Part shown: one piece after another, positions 27,401-35,045 of the stretch
Layout of the letters: every line of letters starts with the position of its first letter
Numbering within the stretch: the stretch's first letter is position 1
Origin: Watersipora subatra
Lineage: Eukaryota; Bryozoa; Gymnolaemata; Cheilostomatida; Watersiporidae
Reading direction: 5' to 3'
Assembly: GCF_963576615.1 (NCBI RefSeq)
Contig: NC_088714.1
Location: 37,923,143-37,987,142, forward strand
Length of the DNA: 64,000 nucleotides
The notes under the pieces: generated by a model
What the model was told of the DNA's origin: nothing
Database searches by the model: none
Seen by the model: only the letters and a program-made list of their open reading frames with translations
Translations under genes and position numbers: made by a program

Positions 27401-30400
27401 TTAATTAAAGCGTGGCGCTCTATTTTTCAACCCTTCTATAGTGGCAGTCAAATAAAGGTGGCGTTTAAATAATGTTGGCATTCAAATAGAGGTTTTACGG
27501 TATATATATACCGTATACGTACCGTATAAATATATGTGACGGCTCGTATCATTTTCAATACAAACGCGGCATTTCATATAGCGCACAATAGGCTCTCAAA
27601 GCGAAACTCGTCCATGCGGCTTAGACTTTTGTGTTTTGACGTCATGATTTTTCTAGGGCGAATCATATGTCAGGAATCACTTTCTGATGTGTTTGATTAG
27701 CTAGTATGCCTTATTAGACTGTTTTGCAGGCTTTAAAGTGGTTGCTAAGGACGATAAAAATGGCGATATTTCATTTCCGGTTATTCGTTCTACGTATCGT
27801 TTTTTAAAGTCTTGCCGCGATGTCGATGGTGGTGATTTTTGGAAAGATTTTGAGGAGGTAGATGTAGATTATTTAGATTGACAGTGTAGAAAAGAAAGTG
27901 ATAGTGATTTTGGAAGCAGTGAGATCGATTTAAATCTTGAGAATGATGGGAATACTCAGCCAATTTTACTGATACCAGTCGTAGTTTAGAGACACTTTCT
28001 AAAAAGAATGCAGCTGCTCAGCCCTGCTCAGATGATACAGGTACAGCTCTGCCAACAGATGTAGAGTTTCATCTCAGTGATGATGAATACTTACTGCAAG
28101 CAGGTAGGTGTAGTCTAAGAAAAGTATTACATGTATTATTATGTGTATTATTTTATTAGGTATTATTTTACTAGAATTCTCTTGTAGTATTATTATCTTC
28201 TTCCACAGTTTGGCTTAAACGATTAACTAGCACTTTCCATTACCAATCTAACCCAATCTAGGTAAGTCAAAAAAATTTAAAACATTTCTTGTTGCTTGTT
28301 ACAAAACGTAAATGTTATTTTAGTAAAAAACACACATACAGCCCGAAATATAACAATAATTACTTGACTATTACAAGGGTCTAAGGCTATAAATGTAGTG
28401 TTTTAAGTTTGAACATTGCTGAGTTTTAATCATGAGCAATTGCCAATTGCAAATGCTAATTAAGAATTATAAAAACAATCAAATTTATAAATAACAATGT
28501 ACAATTAAAAATTAAAATAGTAAATGTACAATGTACTTGCAAGCCTATAACAAACAACAAATGTTCTTTTTGTTTAATTCTTTAGTCCACTACTCTGCCA
28601 ACCCACAGCAACCTGGACCACTCTATTTCAAAACCCTCGGAGGTGTGCGCTATTTGGAGTAGTCTGTGACACCTTCCCCGCACAAGTAAATTATCTGATT
28701 GATGAGACTGCTTGTACAACAAAAGGAGTCAACCGCGTCGTATTCAATTTTCATCACTATCTAGAGACCTATGGCCTTGGTGAAGAGAAAGCTTTGTTCC
28801 ACGCTGACAACTGTTGGTATGCAAGCAACAACCAATGTTTTGAAGTTTCGTGTTTGTATTGAAAATGTAGTGATAAAATTATGTACACATATCAAACCCT
28901 TTTTAGTGGCCAGAATAAAAACAATGCAGTAATACAGTGCATGGCTTGGTGTGTTGCAAACGAGCTGCACAAGGAGATTGAACTGAATTTTCTCGTCGCA
29001 GATCACACAAAGTTCAGCTGTGATTACTGCTTTGGCCTGCTAAAAAGGAAATACAGAACTAACCGAGTTCCTCTCTTTCTGATATAGCTGAGGTATGTTT
29101 CTTATTTTGTCAATTAGTGAAATAAGAATTTGCAATTCTTGCATGCGCTATCTATACACAAACTATCTGAAGGTTCTTGGTTACTTAATCTGAGTTGAAA
29201 GTACAACATAGAGAAATTTGATAATGTTGTACAATAAATGTAATACTAATAGACAGTGTGTGTGCAGTAAGCGTTGTTTTGCTGCAGGCAGTGTCCAAGT
29301 AAAAAGCATGCCAATAGCGTGGAGAGTGAAGATATACATATTATGTCTGCAGAGTCAGCCAGGTCAGGGCGGCCTGAAATCATTCCGCCACCTTGTCTGA
29401 GTGTTGAACGTCAGCAATATCTTTTCAAAGAAATCAGAGAGTTATGTGATGAGAGCAAAAGAAATCTTGTGTGCCCAACGCCCATTCAACAGCCATCACA
29501 GCTCAATACGTCTGCTGCAACGACTGCAGAATCCAAAAAGACTACTAAAAAGTCTAGTAAGGCTAGCTGTATCGCCCTGATAACGGAAATGTAAACGTCA
29601 ATCATGGACAGTAGCAGCAGTGCTATTAATTTATTTTTTTATTTATATTATTATATTATAATCATGTTATTTTAATAATGTTTTAATCAATTTTATCCTG
29701 CTTTAACTTAAACCTAATTTATCTACTAAACAGGTAACATTAATCTCAAATTGTCTCCCCGGGCTCAGAAGCCTTGGATCGTCTATCCTAAAAACGCTAA
29801 CTCATTCATCTCAGTAAAAGTTCTGTGAGTGCATTGAGTATACATTCTAACACTGATACATTTGCATCAATTTTATGCTCAAAATAATCAATTCAATGAG
29901 CAACACATTTTGGTAGTAATTTCTTTACTGTGTAATAATGTGTTCCTTTCCAACTACACAACATGTGACCTTGACCTCACTGTTTTTATGTATTCGAGTT
30001 GATGTGACATCATCGGGACCCATTTCATATCGTTCGCCATGTTCTCTTCCCTATAGAGCTCAATATTCATGAAAATGTAATGTCTGTAGCGTGCGGTTGC
30101 TATGACATTCCAAAACGTCAACAAATAATACTGTTTAAAATTCAATCCATCAGCTTTAAAGACGAATTTCTCAGTTTGTGGTGACGACCATATTGACCGG
30201 TACCTCTCAATACTGGTACAATGGTAAACGTGAGATATCATACTGTCTTTGTCTGACCGAATGGAGCGAGAATGTCAAGGCTCTTCCTATGGAGATAATA
30301 CAATTGTCCGCGCAAAAAATGTTGGCTTTGACCGCGATTTAGCAATTGAACCTTAAAAGTTCAAGAAAACATGAAAAAGCATTGTGTTTCATAGAGTTAA

Positions 30401-31959
30401 TAGAATTCATAGTTTCAAATAATACGTCATTTAGCATACTCTATACGGTATATGATAATGTGCTTGATCAATATGCGTTGTATAACTCAGCGGTAGAGCG
30501 TGTGGCTGTAAGATTTGCTGTTGCAATCTCTGTGAGTTCAAATCCATCAGAATGTGGAAATTTAATTCCAAGATTTTAGTATCTATAGCTTGACAGACAT
30601 AAAAACTTTGAAAAATACTATATATATATATATATATATATATACATAGATGGGACCTAATGCTATTATTAGCAACTCTCTCACATGGTTGTTGATATGC
30701 CCAGATGAGACTTGATGCTATTATCAGCAACTCTCTCACATGGCTGTTGATATGCCCAGATGAGACTTGATGCTATTGTTAGCAACTCTCTCACATGGCT
30801 GTTGATATGCCGAAATTAAACTTGATGCTATTATTAGCAACTCTCTCACATGGCTGTTGATATGCACAGATGAGACTTGATGCTATTATTAGCAACTCTC
30901 TCACATGGCTGTTGATATGCCCAGATGAGATTTGATGCTATTATTAGCAACTCTCTCACATGGCTCTTGATATGCCCAGATGAGACTTGATGCTATTATT
31001 AGCAACTCTCTCACATGGCTGTTGATATACCCAGATGAAACTTGATGCTATTATTAGCAACTCTCTCACATGGCTGTTGATATGCCCAGATGAGACTTGA
31101 TGCTATTATTAGCAACTCTCTCACATGGCTGTTGATATGCCCAGATGAGACTTGATTCTATTATTAGCAACTCTCTCACATGGCTGTTGATATACCCAGA
31201 TGAGACTTGATGCTGTTATTAGCGACTCTCACATGGCTGTTGATACCAACACTAGATCTTTTAGACTATTATGCCTTGCTGTCTGGTGAACGGGCAGTGA
31301 GACCCTTAGGCTATGTGCACTACTAGTTCTGTGGTTGCTGGTTACATTTCAGTTTGGAGTGGCAGTAGTTATAACCAATCAGGTCGTGGCTCAGGTCGAT
31401 GGGGCAGCCATGTTTGCCGCTGATCCTAAGAAACCAATCGGAGGAAATATTATGGCTCATTCATCCACAACGAGGTAACAGCTTGAAGTGCAGTCTAAGT
31501 ACAGGTCTACAACTACAGCTGTTGTCTTTATATTTCAGAGTGTGCAATGGCACATGAGAACATGACAAGATAATCTACCTATTTAATAGGCTAATTCTAT
31601 CGCTAATATGGTTAGAAGTTTACATGTTAGATTTTTACATGTTGCCAGGTCAAACATGGCTTTAACAGCTTTATCAATATGAGTCAATATCTCTGTCCGG
31701 TCTTGCATGTATTACTTTTGTTGCTAGTGAACCGTATGTGCATTGCATTCTAGTATAGTATTGTGCTTCGTCGTATTGTATCCTTGACCTTTTTACCAAA
31801 CTGTTCGCTGAGATCTCTGCTTATTGTTTTCATAGGCTGTATCTCCGAAAAGCACGAGGTGAAAACCGAATCTGTAAAATATACGACTCTCCTTGCTTGC
31901 CCCAGTCTGAGGCTATGTTCGCTATTAATGCCGATGGAATTGGAGATGCCAAAGAATAG
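9447..31959 (+). CDS. RAD51: DNA repair recombinase RAD51 (nine exons)
   Basis: ATP-dependent strand-exchange recombinase that forms nuclear filaments on single-stranded DNA in homologous recombination. Exons: 9447-9554, 11055-11192, 11863-11958, 13148-13261, 13761-13855, 14283-14396, 24403-24532, 31353-31474, 31836-31959. All junctions are GT-AG, phases agree, and the total is 346 aa (human 339). Start MAMQ as in vertebrates. An N-terminal helix-hairpin-helix domain ([25 protein letters not shown]) is followed by the polymerisation motif FTTA (93-96). Walker A is GESGTGKS (134-141), Walker B LMIVD (225-229), loop 1 region [10 protein letters not shown], loop 2 region [18 protein letters not shown]. 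The C-terminus is [16 protein letters not shown]51 rather than DMC1 is shown by [11 protein letters not shown] and by [11 protein letters not shown]. Oddities: Walker A has SG where human has FR, and the intron 2 donor is weak (ATA|GTACGC). Introns 6 and 7 (10.0 and 6.8 kb) are full of transposons. Confidence 0.97.
9653..10249. repeat. 14-bp tandem array (~43 copies), RAD51 intron 1
   Basis: Unit ACTATACATAACGT, with scattered variants GT(A/G)CTATA, ACATACT, ACGCACT and TATGCAT. The strict 14-bp period gives alternating TATA-like and ACGT cores. There are no spacers. Confidence 0.95.
10297..10715. repeat. Small TIR element (MITE), RAD51 intron 1
   Basis: Arms of about 110-120 bp pair imperfectly. 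The left arm contains GATCAACTTACACAA, ATTTGCGAT and GGTCTGACTGACAGGATGTT; the right arm gives the complement from 10600 to 10715. The ~150-bp centre is non-coding. Target duplication not resolved. Confidence 0.7.
10764..10870. repeat. 13-bp tandem array (8 copies), RAD51 intron 1
   Basis: Unit CTTGTTGGTAGTA repeated almost perfectly eight times, 50 bp after the preceding MITE. Confidence 0.95.
11193..11862. other. RAD51 intron 2, no further feature
   Basis: A 670-bp intron with a T-rich 3' end before the TTTTAG acceptor. Nothing else recognised. Confidence 0.6.
12019..12199. repeat. 24-bp tandem array (~7.5 copies), RAD51 intron 3
   Basis: Unit ACCTCAGCTAGTACTGTAGTCTAT. The period is a multiple of three, so it reads as an artificial repetitive peptide (TSASTVVY), but it lies inside an intron and has no independent gene evidence. 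Confidence 0.93.
12342..12808. mobile_element. Non-autonomous hAT element (467 bp)
   Basis: Ends CAGGGGTTCCCAACC at the left and the inverted GGTTGGGAACCGCTG at the right, the classic hAT terminus. The flanking 8-bp sites GTCTAGCC (12334-12341) and CTATAGCC (12809-12816) match at six of eight positions, fitting the 8-bp hAT target duplication with T and A at conserved positions. The interior has no transposase. It sits in RAD51 intron 3. Confidence 0.85.
12809..13097. repeat. 38-bp tandem array (~7.5 copies), RAD51 intron 3
   Basis: The unit begins ATAGCCTCTATGTGTCC and continues TCTCAAATTCATTTAGCACCG. The array starts exactly at the right target site of the hAT element and ends about 50 bp before exon 4. 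Confidence 0.95.
13232..13652 (+). repeat. 41-bp array copied from exon 4 end and 5' splice site
   Basis: Ten units. Unit 0 is 13232-13272 and consists of the last 30 nt of RAD51 exon 4 (encoding [10 protein letters not shown]), the GT donor and 9 further nt. Units 1 onward sit in the intron and keep CTGCCAT, GCTG, GTAAC and TGTCA at the same spacing. Roughly 70 percent identity to unit 0, and much higher among the distal units. In the intronic units the CAG|GTAACG donor has become CATGTATCT, but AAGGTAACA, another donor-like string, is present in several. Confidence 0.85.
13941..14282 (+). repeat. 50-bp array ending in the exon 6 3' splice site
   Basis: Seven units of exactly 50 bp start at 13941 with TTATGAAGGAC. 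Six contain CTATTATAATCTTAGGTAG. The seventh (14241-14282) ends CTATTATAATCTTACTAG, which is the real acceptor, followed by exon 6 beginning GTACC. Each upstream unit therefore carries an AG|GTA acceptor-like junction. Confidence 0.9.
14397..14992. other. RAD51 intron 6, 5' part, no recognised element
   Basis: First 0.6 kb of the 10-kb intron. Non-coding; contains a short run of CTGCAATGGTA(A/G) repeats near 14760-14790. Confidence 0.5.
14993..15992. repeat. 1.0-kb element with ~95-bp near-perfect TIRs (family B)
   Basis: Arms 14993-15087 and 15897-15992 are almost identical inverted copies starting TGATCACAAAAACCATGG and including AGATGTGGTTGCGTCAAAT and TCTATCAGTTGATATGTTGT. The interior carries no transposase. 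A third, shorter copy of the arm core ends at 17301. The high arm identity suggests recent activity or arm conversion. Confidence 0.85.
15695..15790 (-). repeat. tRNA-derived SINE fragment
   Basis: The minus strand reads a tRNA-like body with the B-box GAGTTCAAATCC. It lies inside the family-B element. Too diverged to be a working tRNA. Confidence 0.55.
15993..17301. repeat. Second family-B related segment
   Basis: Ends at 17278-17301 with TTGACGCAACCACATCTTTAA, the same arm core and orientation as the right arm at about 15953-15974. The sequence between may be a related, longer element whose left end was lost or shared. A weak minus-strand exon-like string ([14 protein letters not shown] then stop) near 16110-16165 is not enough for a gene call. 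Confidence 0.45.
17302..19219. other. RAD51 intron 6, AT-rich, no recognised gene
   Basis: About 1.9 kb of AT-rich sequence with local TTATAATTAAAT-type repeats around 17820-17910. No domain-bearing ORF. Confidence 0.5.
19220..19563. repeat. 43-bp tandem array (~8 copies), RAD51 intron 6
   Basis: The unit combines GTTTCCAATATTATTATAGT, TTACCGTGCTC and TGTGTCAGCAGA, with a C/A variant (TTTCCAA or TTTACAA). Confidence 0.93.
19564..20423. other. RAD51 intron 6 spacer
   Basis: No recognised gene or element. A GC-richer patch at 19890-19980 contains short TGTGC and GCTCG inverted motifs. Confidence 0.45.
20424..21250. repeat. TIR element, family A, copy 2 (inverted)
   Basis: Starts GTTGACTTGCAAC then TTCACATTACAGTTATTTGG, like copy 1. 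The interior matches copy 1 in opposite orientation: for example CAGTAAAAAGCTCAATATAA here corresponds to the complement near 4985-5010. The right arm ends early, so it is shortened compared with the left arm. Confidence 0.8.
21251..22169. other. RAD51 intron 6 spacer with short palindrome
   Basis: AT-rich, with an (AAT)n stretch near 21790. A perfect 13-bp-arm palindrome (AGAATGCGTAGAA, one-base centre) lies at 22052-22078. No gene. Confidence 0.5.
22170..22940 (-). pseudogene. Decayed transposon-derived gene (VWTASGGKS family)
   Basis: The minus strand reads DEVQAAHWS in one frame, then [16 protein letters not shown] and [17 protein letters not shown] in another. An ILSD block stands where the family has a SDG..SQFK motif. 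Next come a [18 protein letters not shown] block (family consensus SHGKG..DG.GG..KR) and [12 protein letters not shown]. Stops and frameshifts separate these blocks, and the SDG motif is damaged. I recognise the block order from repetitive genes in many aquatic invertebrates but cannot give a family name. A local ~33-bp duplication (ATTACACGGC repeats, 22225-22290) falls near its 3' end. It lies antisense in RAD51 intron 6. Confidence 0.55.
22941..24402. other. RAD51 intron 6, 3' part
   Basis: Non-coding. Contains a short 16-bp array (ACCCTAAATCAAGTGT, four diverged copies, 24040-24105). A hairpin with arms GGACTATTTACG lies at 24124-24156. No gene recognised. Confidence 0.5.
24814..27501. 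mobile_element. 2.7-kb foldback element, pogo-type ends
   Basis: The whole element is a long inverted repeat with arms of about 1.2 kb (24814-26060 and 26335-27501) and a ~270-bp centre. Ends read CTGTAAAACC at the left and the inverted GGTTTTACGG at the right, followed by CTATTTGAACGCCAC-like motifs in both arms. The arms also share internal coding-like text (DIVEGIRQ at left, DIVAGIEH in the other arm) and CAGAGAAATT. Next to a TA-rich target (TATATA on both sides). No complete transposase, so either a foldback element or two copies head-to-head. It lies in RAD51 intron 7. Confidence 0.8.
27740..29594 (+). pseudogene. Decayed spliced transposon gene (DUF7869-like)
   Basis: Coding blocks with introns: an acidic exon ending [13 protein letters not shown] at 28103, then an exon from 28586 reading [17 protein letters not shown]. 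That exon continues [19 protein letters not shown], and HADNC split by a 90-bp GT-AG intron (28817-28906), resuming [22 protein letters not shown] follows, then LSDIAE before a second donor (about 29092). A last exon (from about 29289) gives [17 protein letters not shown] and IRELC. The DNCxGQNKN and HTK...D..FGLLK motifs resemble the core of the family I recall as DUF7869. Single-base deletions before RRCALFG and before SSLSDIAE break the frame. The N-terminal limit is uncertain. It lies in RAD51 intron 7 in sense orientation. Confidence 0.6.
30140..30615 (+). repeat. Composite SINE, copy in RAD51 intron 7
   Basis: 5' part (GTACCTCTCAATACTGG, TCTGACCGAATGGAG, GGCTTTGACCGCGAT, TTGAACCTT) matches the minus strand of 43010-43620. 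Near 30480 follows a tRNA-like unit with A-box CTCAGCGGTAGAG and B-box GAGTTCAAATCC, then a tail AATTCCAAGATTTTAGT. It ends next to a (TA)n microsatellite at 30619-30647. Confidence 0.7.
30650..31245. repeat. 55-bp tandem array (~11 copies), RAD51 intron 7
   Basis: The unit combines TGTTGATATGCCCAGATGAG, ACTTGATGCTATTATTAGCA and ACTCTCTCACATGGC. Copies are homogeneous. It ends about 110 bp before exon 8. Confidence 0.94.
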
Positions 31960-32132
31960 CCTTATATGGAGCTTAATTCCTAGTTTGGTAACAAACACCT
32001 TCATGGCACTGACAACTCTATGGTGATCATGCCCTGATTTTTGCTGTCCAATCCTGATAGATATAAAGCAAGAGTCAGTCGGTGTTTTTATATTTTTTTA
32101 TTTTCAACATTTTTCCATTAGATCAGAAAGAA

Positions 32133-32244
32133 TTTATTAGATTAGCAGCTGTATAATTACACATTTATATTTCAGTATGTAAATGTTATTGGTGTAATTC
32201 ACAATATCTAATTCTAATTTTCTATGCTATAATCAGTTAATAAA
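32133..32244. terminator. Facing poly(A) signals of RAD51 and the LRR gene
   Basis: AATAAA at 32239-32244 (+) is the first plus-strand canonical signal after the RAD51 stop. AATAAA on the minus strand at 32133-32138 lies 270 bp past the LRR stop. If both are used, the two 3' ends overlap by about 100 bp. Usage is inference. Confidence 0.45.
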
Positions 32245-32408
32245 TGTACGTAAATATAACTACTACCTGTGAGACCAGCCCTATAAATTAACATTACACA
32301 TATTGATGAAGAAATGGTTTAGTAATATAGAAATGGTTAATTACCTTGCACATGCTAAGATAGTGGAGGTGTTAACAGTGGATTCGAGCAGCTAAAAGGA
32401 GCCTAAAG

Positions 32409-33645
32409 TCAAAGCGATAAAACACCAATTAAGAAAAGCGCTTTACATCCATAAGCCTTGTTATCCCCTCTTTTAGCATATTTCAAAGCGTACCATTCAT
32501 TGTACCCATAATGCAATGTATGTAACTTTTTCAGCTGCTTCATGCTTGCTGGTACGTATTTCAGCTTATTATTTGATAAATTTAGGGATTGTAGACCTTT
32601 TACGCATCCTAAACTTTTTGGCAGCTCTGTCAGTTGGTTACCCGCTACATTTAGTGACAGTATCGAGCATGAGGCCGCATCATCAAAGAGAGTATTTGGT
32701 AGACCAAGCAGATCGTTGTTGTTCAAGTCAACTTCTTCCAAATGTCGAAGTTTCCCTAGCTCTGATGGTATATAGATCAGTTTGTTGTGAGCTGCATTAA
32801 ACTCTCTTAGCTGAATCATCTCATTCATTGAGGATGGAAGTCTGTAAAGCTCATTATAGCTCACATCTAATACACGAAGCAACCTTGCTGCAAATATAAA
32901 GATTTGTTAGGATTAGTGCAAAAAGCTAGAAAAACTCTCTTTGTGGTGATGTTTGTTTTATTTTCCATTAAATCACAACAAGATGACAGAAAAAGTAAGG
33001 TGCAATGAGGGCTCATATGCGCAGTAGCATGGCTATTCAAGGTGTGGAGCCCGAGTTAACAGATGAGACAGTTGAAGAAAAAAAACATGTCCAAATGAAT
33101 GTGTCATTGATTTGAACCGTGGTTCCTGTAATGTAATAAAGCACTTTAAAATGAACATCAATAAAATACAAGTTGTAAAAAATCTGTTTCTAAGCGAATG
33201 CTTGCTTTGTTTCAGCCACATAGCAGCTGTATTAGCTCATTTACCTGTTACACAAAAGCTATCCGGTATTATAGTGAGCCTGTTCTGAGATAAGTCTAAT
33301 GTCTCTAAGCTTGGGAGATGCATAATCTCGAATGGAAAACCATCTTTAAGGGAACATTTGTGTAAATATAGATGTCTCAGAGTATGTCCCAGCAAGATCA
33401 CATCTTTAGGAATTGTGTAAAGCTTGAGGCCTAAAACAATACCGCCATATACTTAGAAAACAAATAATATATGTATTATCACCACTATATAGTCAAATGT
33501 CAACATCGGTAATTGAGTGAAATTGCGCAATAAAGCGCCATCTCCGTTTACCAGAAAGGTCTAGACATTTAGTCAACTTTGTGTCCATACATCTTCTGTG
33601 GATCTCAGTTTTATAATTTTGTAATTTCTCTTTATACGCCGCCAT
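32409..33645 (-). CDS. Leucine-rich repeat protein, 252 aa, three exons
   Basis: Exons (minus): 33645-33552, 33430-33245, 32887-32409. All junctions are GT-AG, phases agree, and the sum is 253 codons with stop. The start at 33645 lies in an ideal context (ACCATGG), giving MAAYKEKLQNYKTE. About seven LRRs of the LPxxL type follow: LETLDLSQNRLTIIPDSF, LLRVLDVSYNELYRLPSS, LREFNAAHNKLIYIPSEL, LEEVDLNNNDLLGLPNTL, LSLNVAGNQLTELPKSL, LQSLNLSNNKLKYVPASM. The short C-terminus ends CKALFLIGVLSL. There is no signal peptide or membrane segment at the N-terminus, so a cytosolic or nuclear scaffold is likely. It resembles short SHOC2/LRRC-type proteins, but I cannot assign an orthologue. Tail-to-tail with RAD51. 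Confidence 0.85.
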
Positions 33646-33934
33646 GGTTCTATTTTCAACTGCCACAACTAGCCAGAAATTACAAGAAGTTCGTGGGTAT
33701 GGTTTCGACCTCAAACAGCTTCCCTCGCTGTTTCTATGGAATCGCGTATACAAGCGTGGCGGAAAAGTATGAACCTTACATAATGAACTTATGTACATGT
33801 ATTCACAAAATAACGTTTAAGCATTTATCTGATTTTGATGAAATTTAATTTGGCAAGTAATAAGTTAGTTTTCAAATAACGTTATTAAACCAACAGTTGT
33901 AGTTAACAAACTAACCAGAACTAACAAAAATCGC

Positions 33935-35045
33935 CTTTAGTGTTCGTAATCTTTTATTTTGCTAATAACAAAAAGCCTTTAATTGCACGCATATTATCAA
34001 ATAAAAGAAAAACTGTAAAAGTATCTTTATGCAAGATAGTAATGAACAATTCATGTTTAGTTTGAGATTAATTGTGTGAAAATTAAGATAAATTTACATG
34101 AGAGCATGACTTCAAATAAATGATGCAGGGTAGTTCATACGAAAATAAATTGATTAATACTATATACAAGGGTTCAGGTCTGAAGACTAGATTCACTATG
34201 AGTATTGGTTGTGACAAAATCGATTGCTAATTAGTAATTGGATGATTATAATATGGTCTGTATCATCTGTCTGCATAAGTATCACTGATGTTTACTTCTA
34301 TGGTTCATCTGCAGCCCATCTGCAGTGGACTAATTCTGTTTTGAATTGAGTCAGCCGCTTTCATCAATGATATACTGCGCCCCAGTTGAGGGGGCTGTAT
34401 ATCATTGCTTTTATGTACAAAATCTAGCAGATGTTGATTGATGTGATGATTAAAAAATTTTTTTTTTCTTAGAATAATGTGTAATTGCTGCATCTGATAG
34501 GTAACGGTTTACTGTTTCGTCCCCATCCAGGCATGTGCACGCTGGTGTAAATGTTAAATTGAGTTTGGATAAGTGATATTGTAAGGCTGTGGGGCCTGTG
34601 AAGAGCCTGGTTAAAATCGATATTTGTCTCTTTGGTAATATAAGTGGAATAGGGTTTTTCTTCAGTTGATCTGTTTCTAGGTCATATCGCCCTTAGCTTT
34701 TGTTGGTAGTGTGGATATCATAGTCATTTAATTATAAATTAACAATTGATCTTGCCACAATCAATACTCATAGAGATTCTATTCTTCAGATATGAACCCT
34801 TGTATGTACATGTAGTATCAATCAATTTGTTTTTGTGTAAAATATCCCTCGTTGCTTATTTGAAGTCATCCTCTCATGAACATTATTTGAATTTTGACAC
34901 AAATAAACTCAAACTAAAAATAAACTGTTTACTATTATCTTGCACTTGAGACATTTTTACAGTTTTTATTTTATAATATATTTGCAAATAAAAGTTTTTG
35001 TTATTTTGTTGTCAACAAAATCAAAGATTACTAACTAGTAGTGTG
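33935..35045. mobile_element. 1.1-kb element with ~270-bp inverted arms
   Basis: Arms 33935-34200 and 34765-35045 pair over most of their length. Shared blocks include GTAATCTTT, AACTGTAAAA, AGTTTGAG, GACTTCAAATAA, AAATTGATT, ATACAAGGGTTCA and CTATGAGTATTG. The core carries a LINE fragment. The arms are diverged, so the element is old. It begins about 290 bp upstream of the LRR start codon. Confidence 0.7.
34200..34745 (-). pseudogene. LINE pol C-terminal fragment
   Basis: The minus strand reads ISILTRLFTGPTALQYHLSK then LTFTPACTCLDGDETVNRYL. This is the region after RNase H in Jockey/I-type non-LTR retrotransposons (consensus LTRLRTGH..LN..L...C..CG..ETV.H.L). A frameshift follows within the AAAAA run near 34455, then ORF continues to a stop near 34308. 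No reverse transcriptase domain is present. It lies between the two arms of the inverted-repeat element. Confidence 0.55.

Noticed and set aside
32516..32800. Plus-strand ORFs over the LRR exon
   Set aside because: Shadow frames of the minus-strand LRR coding exon.
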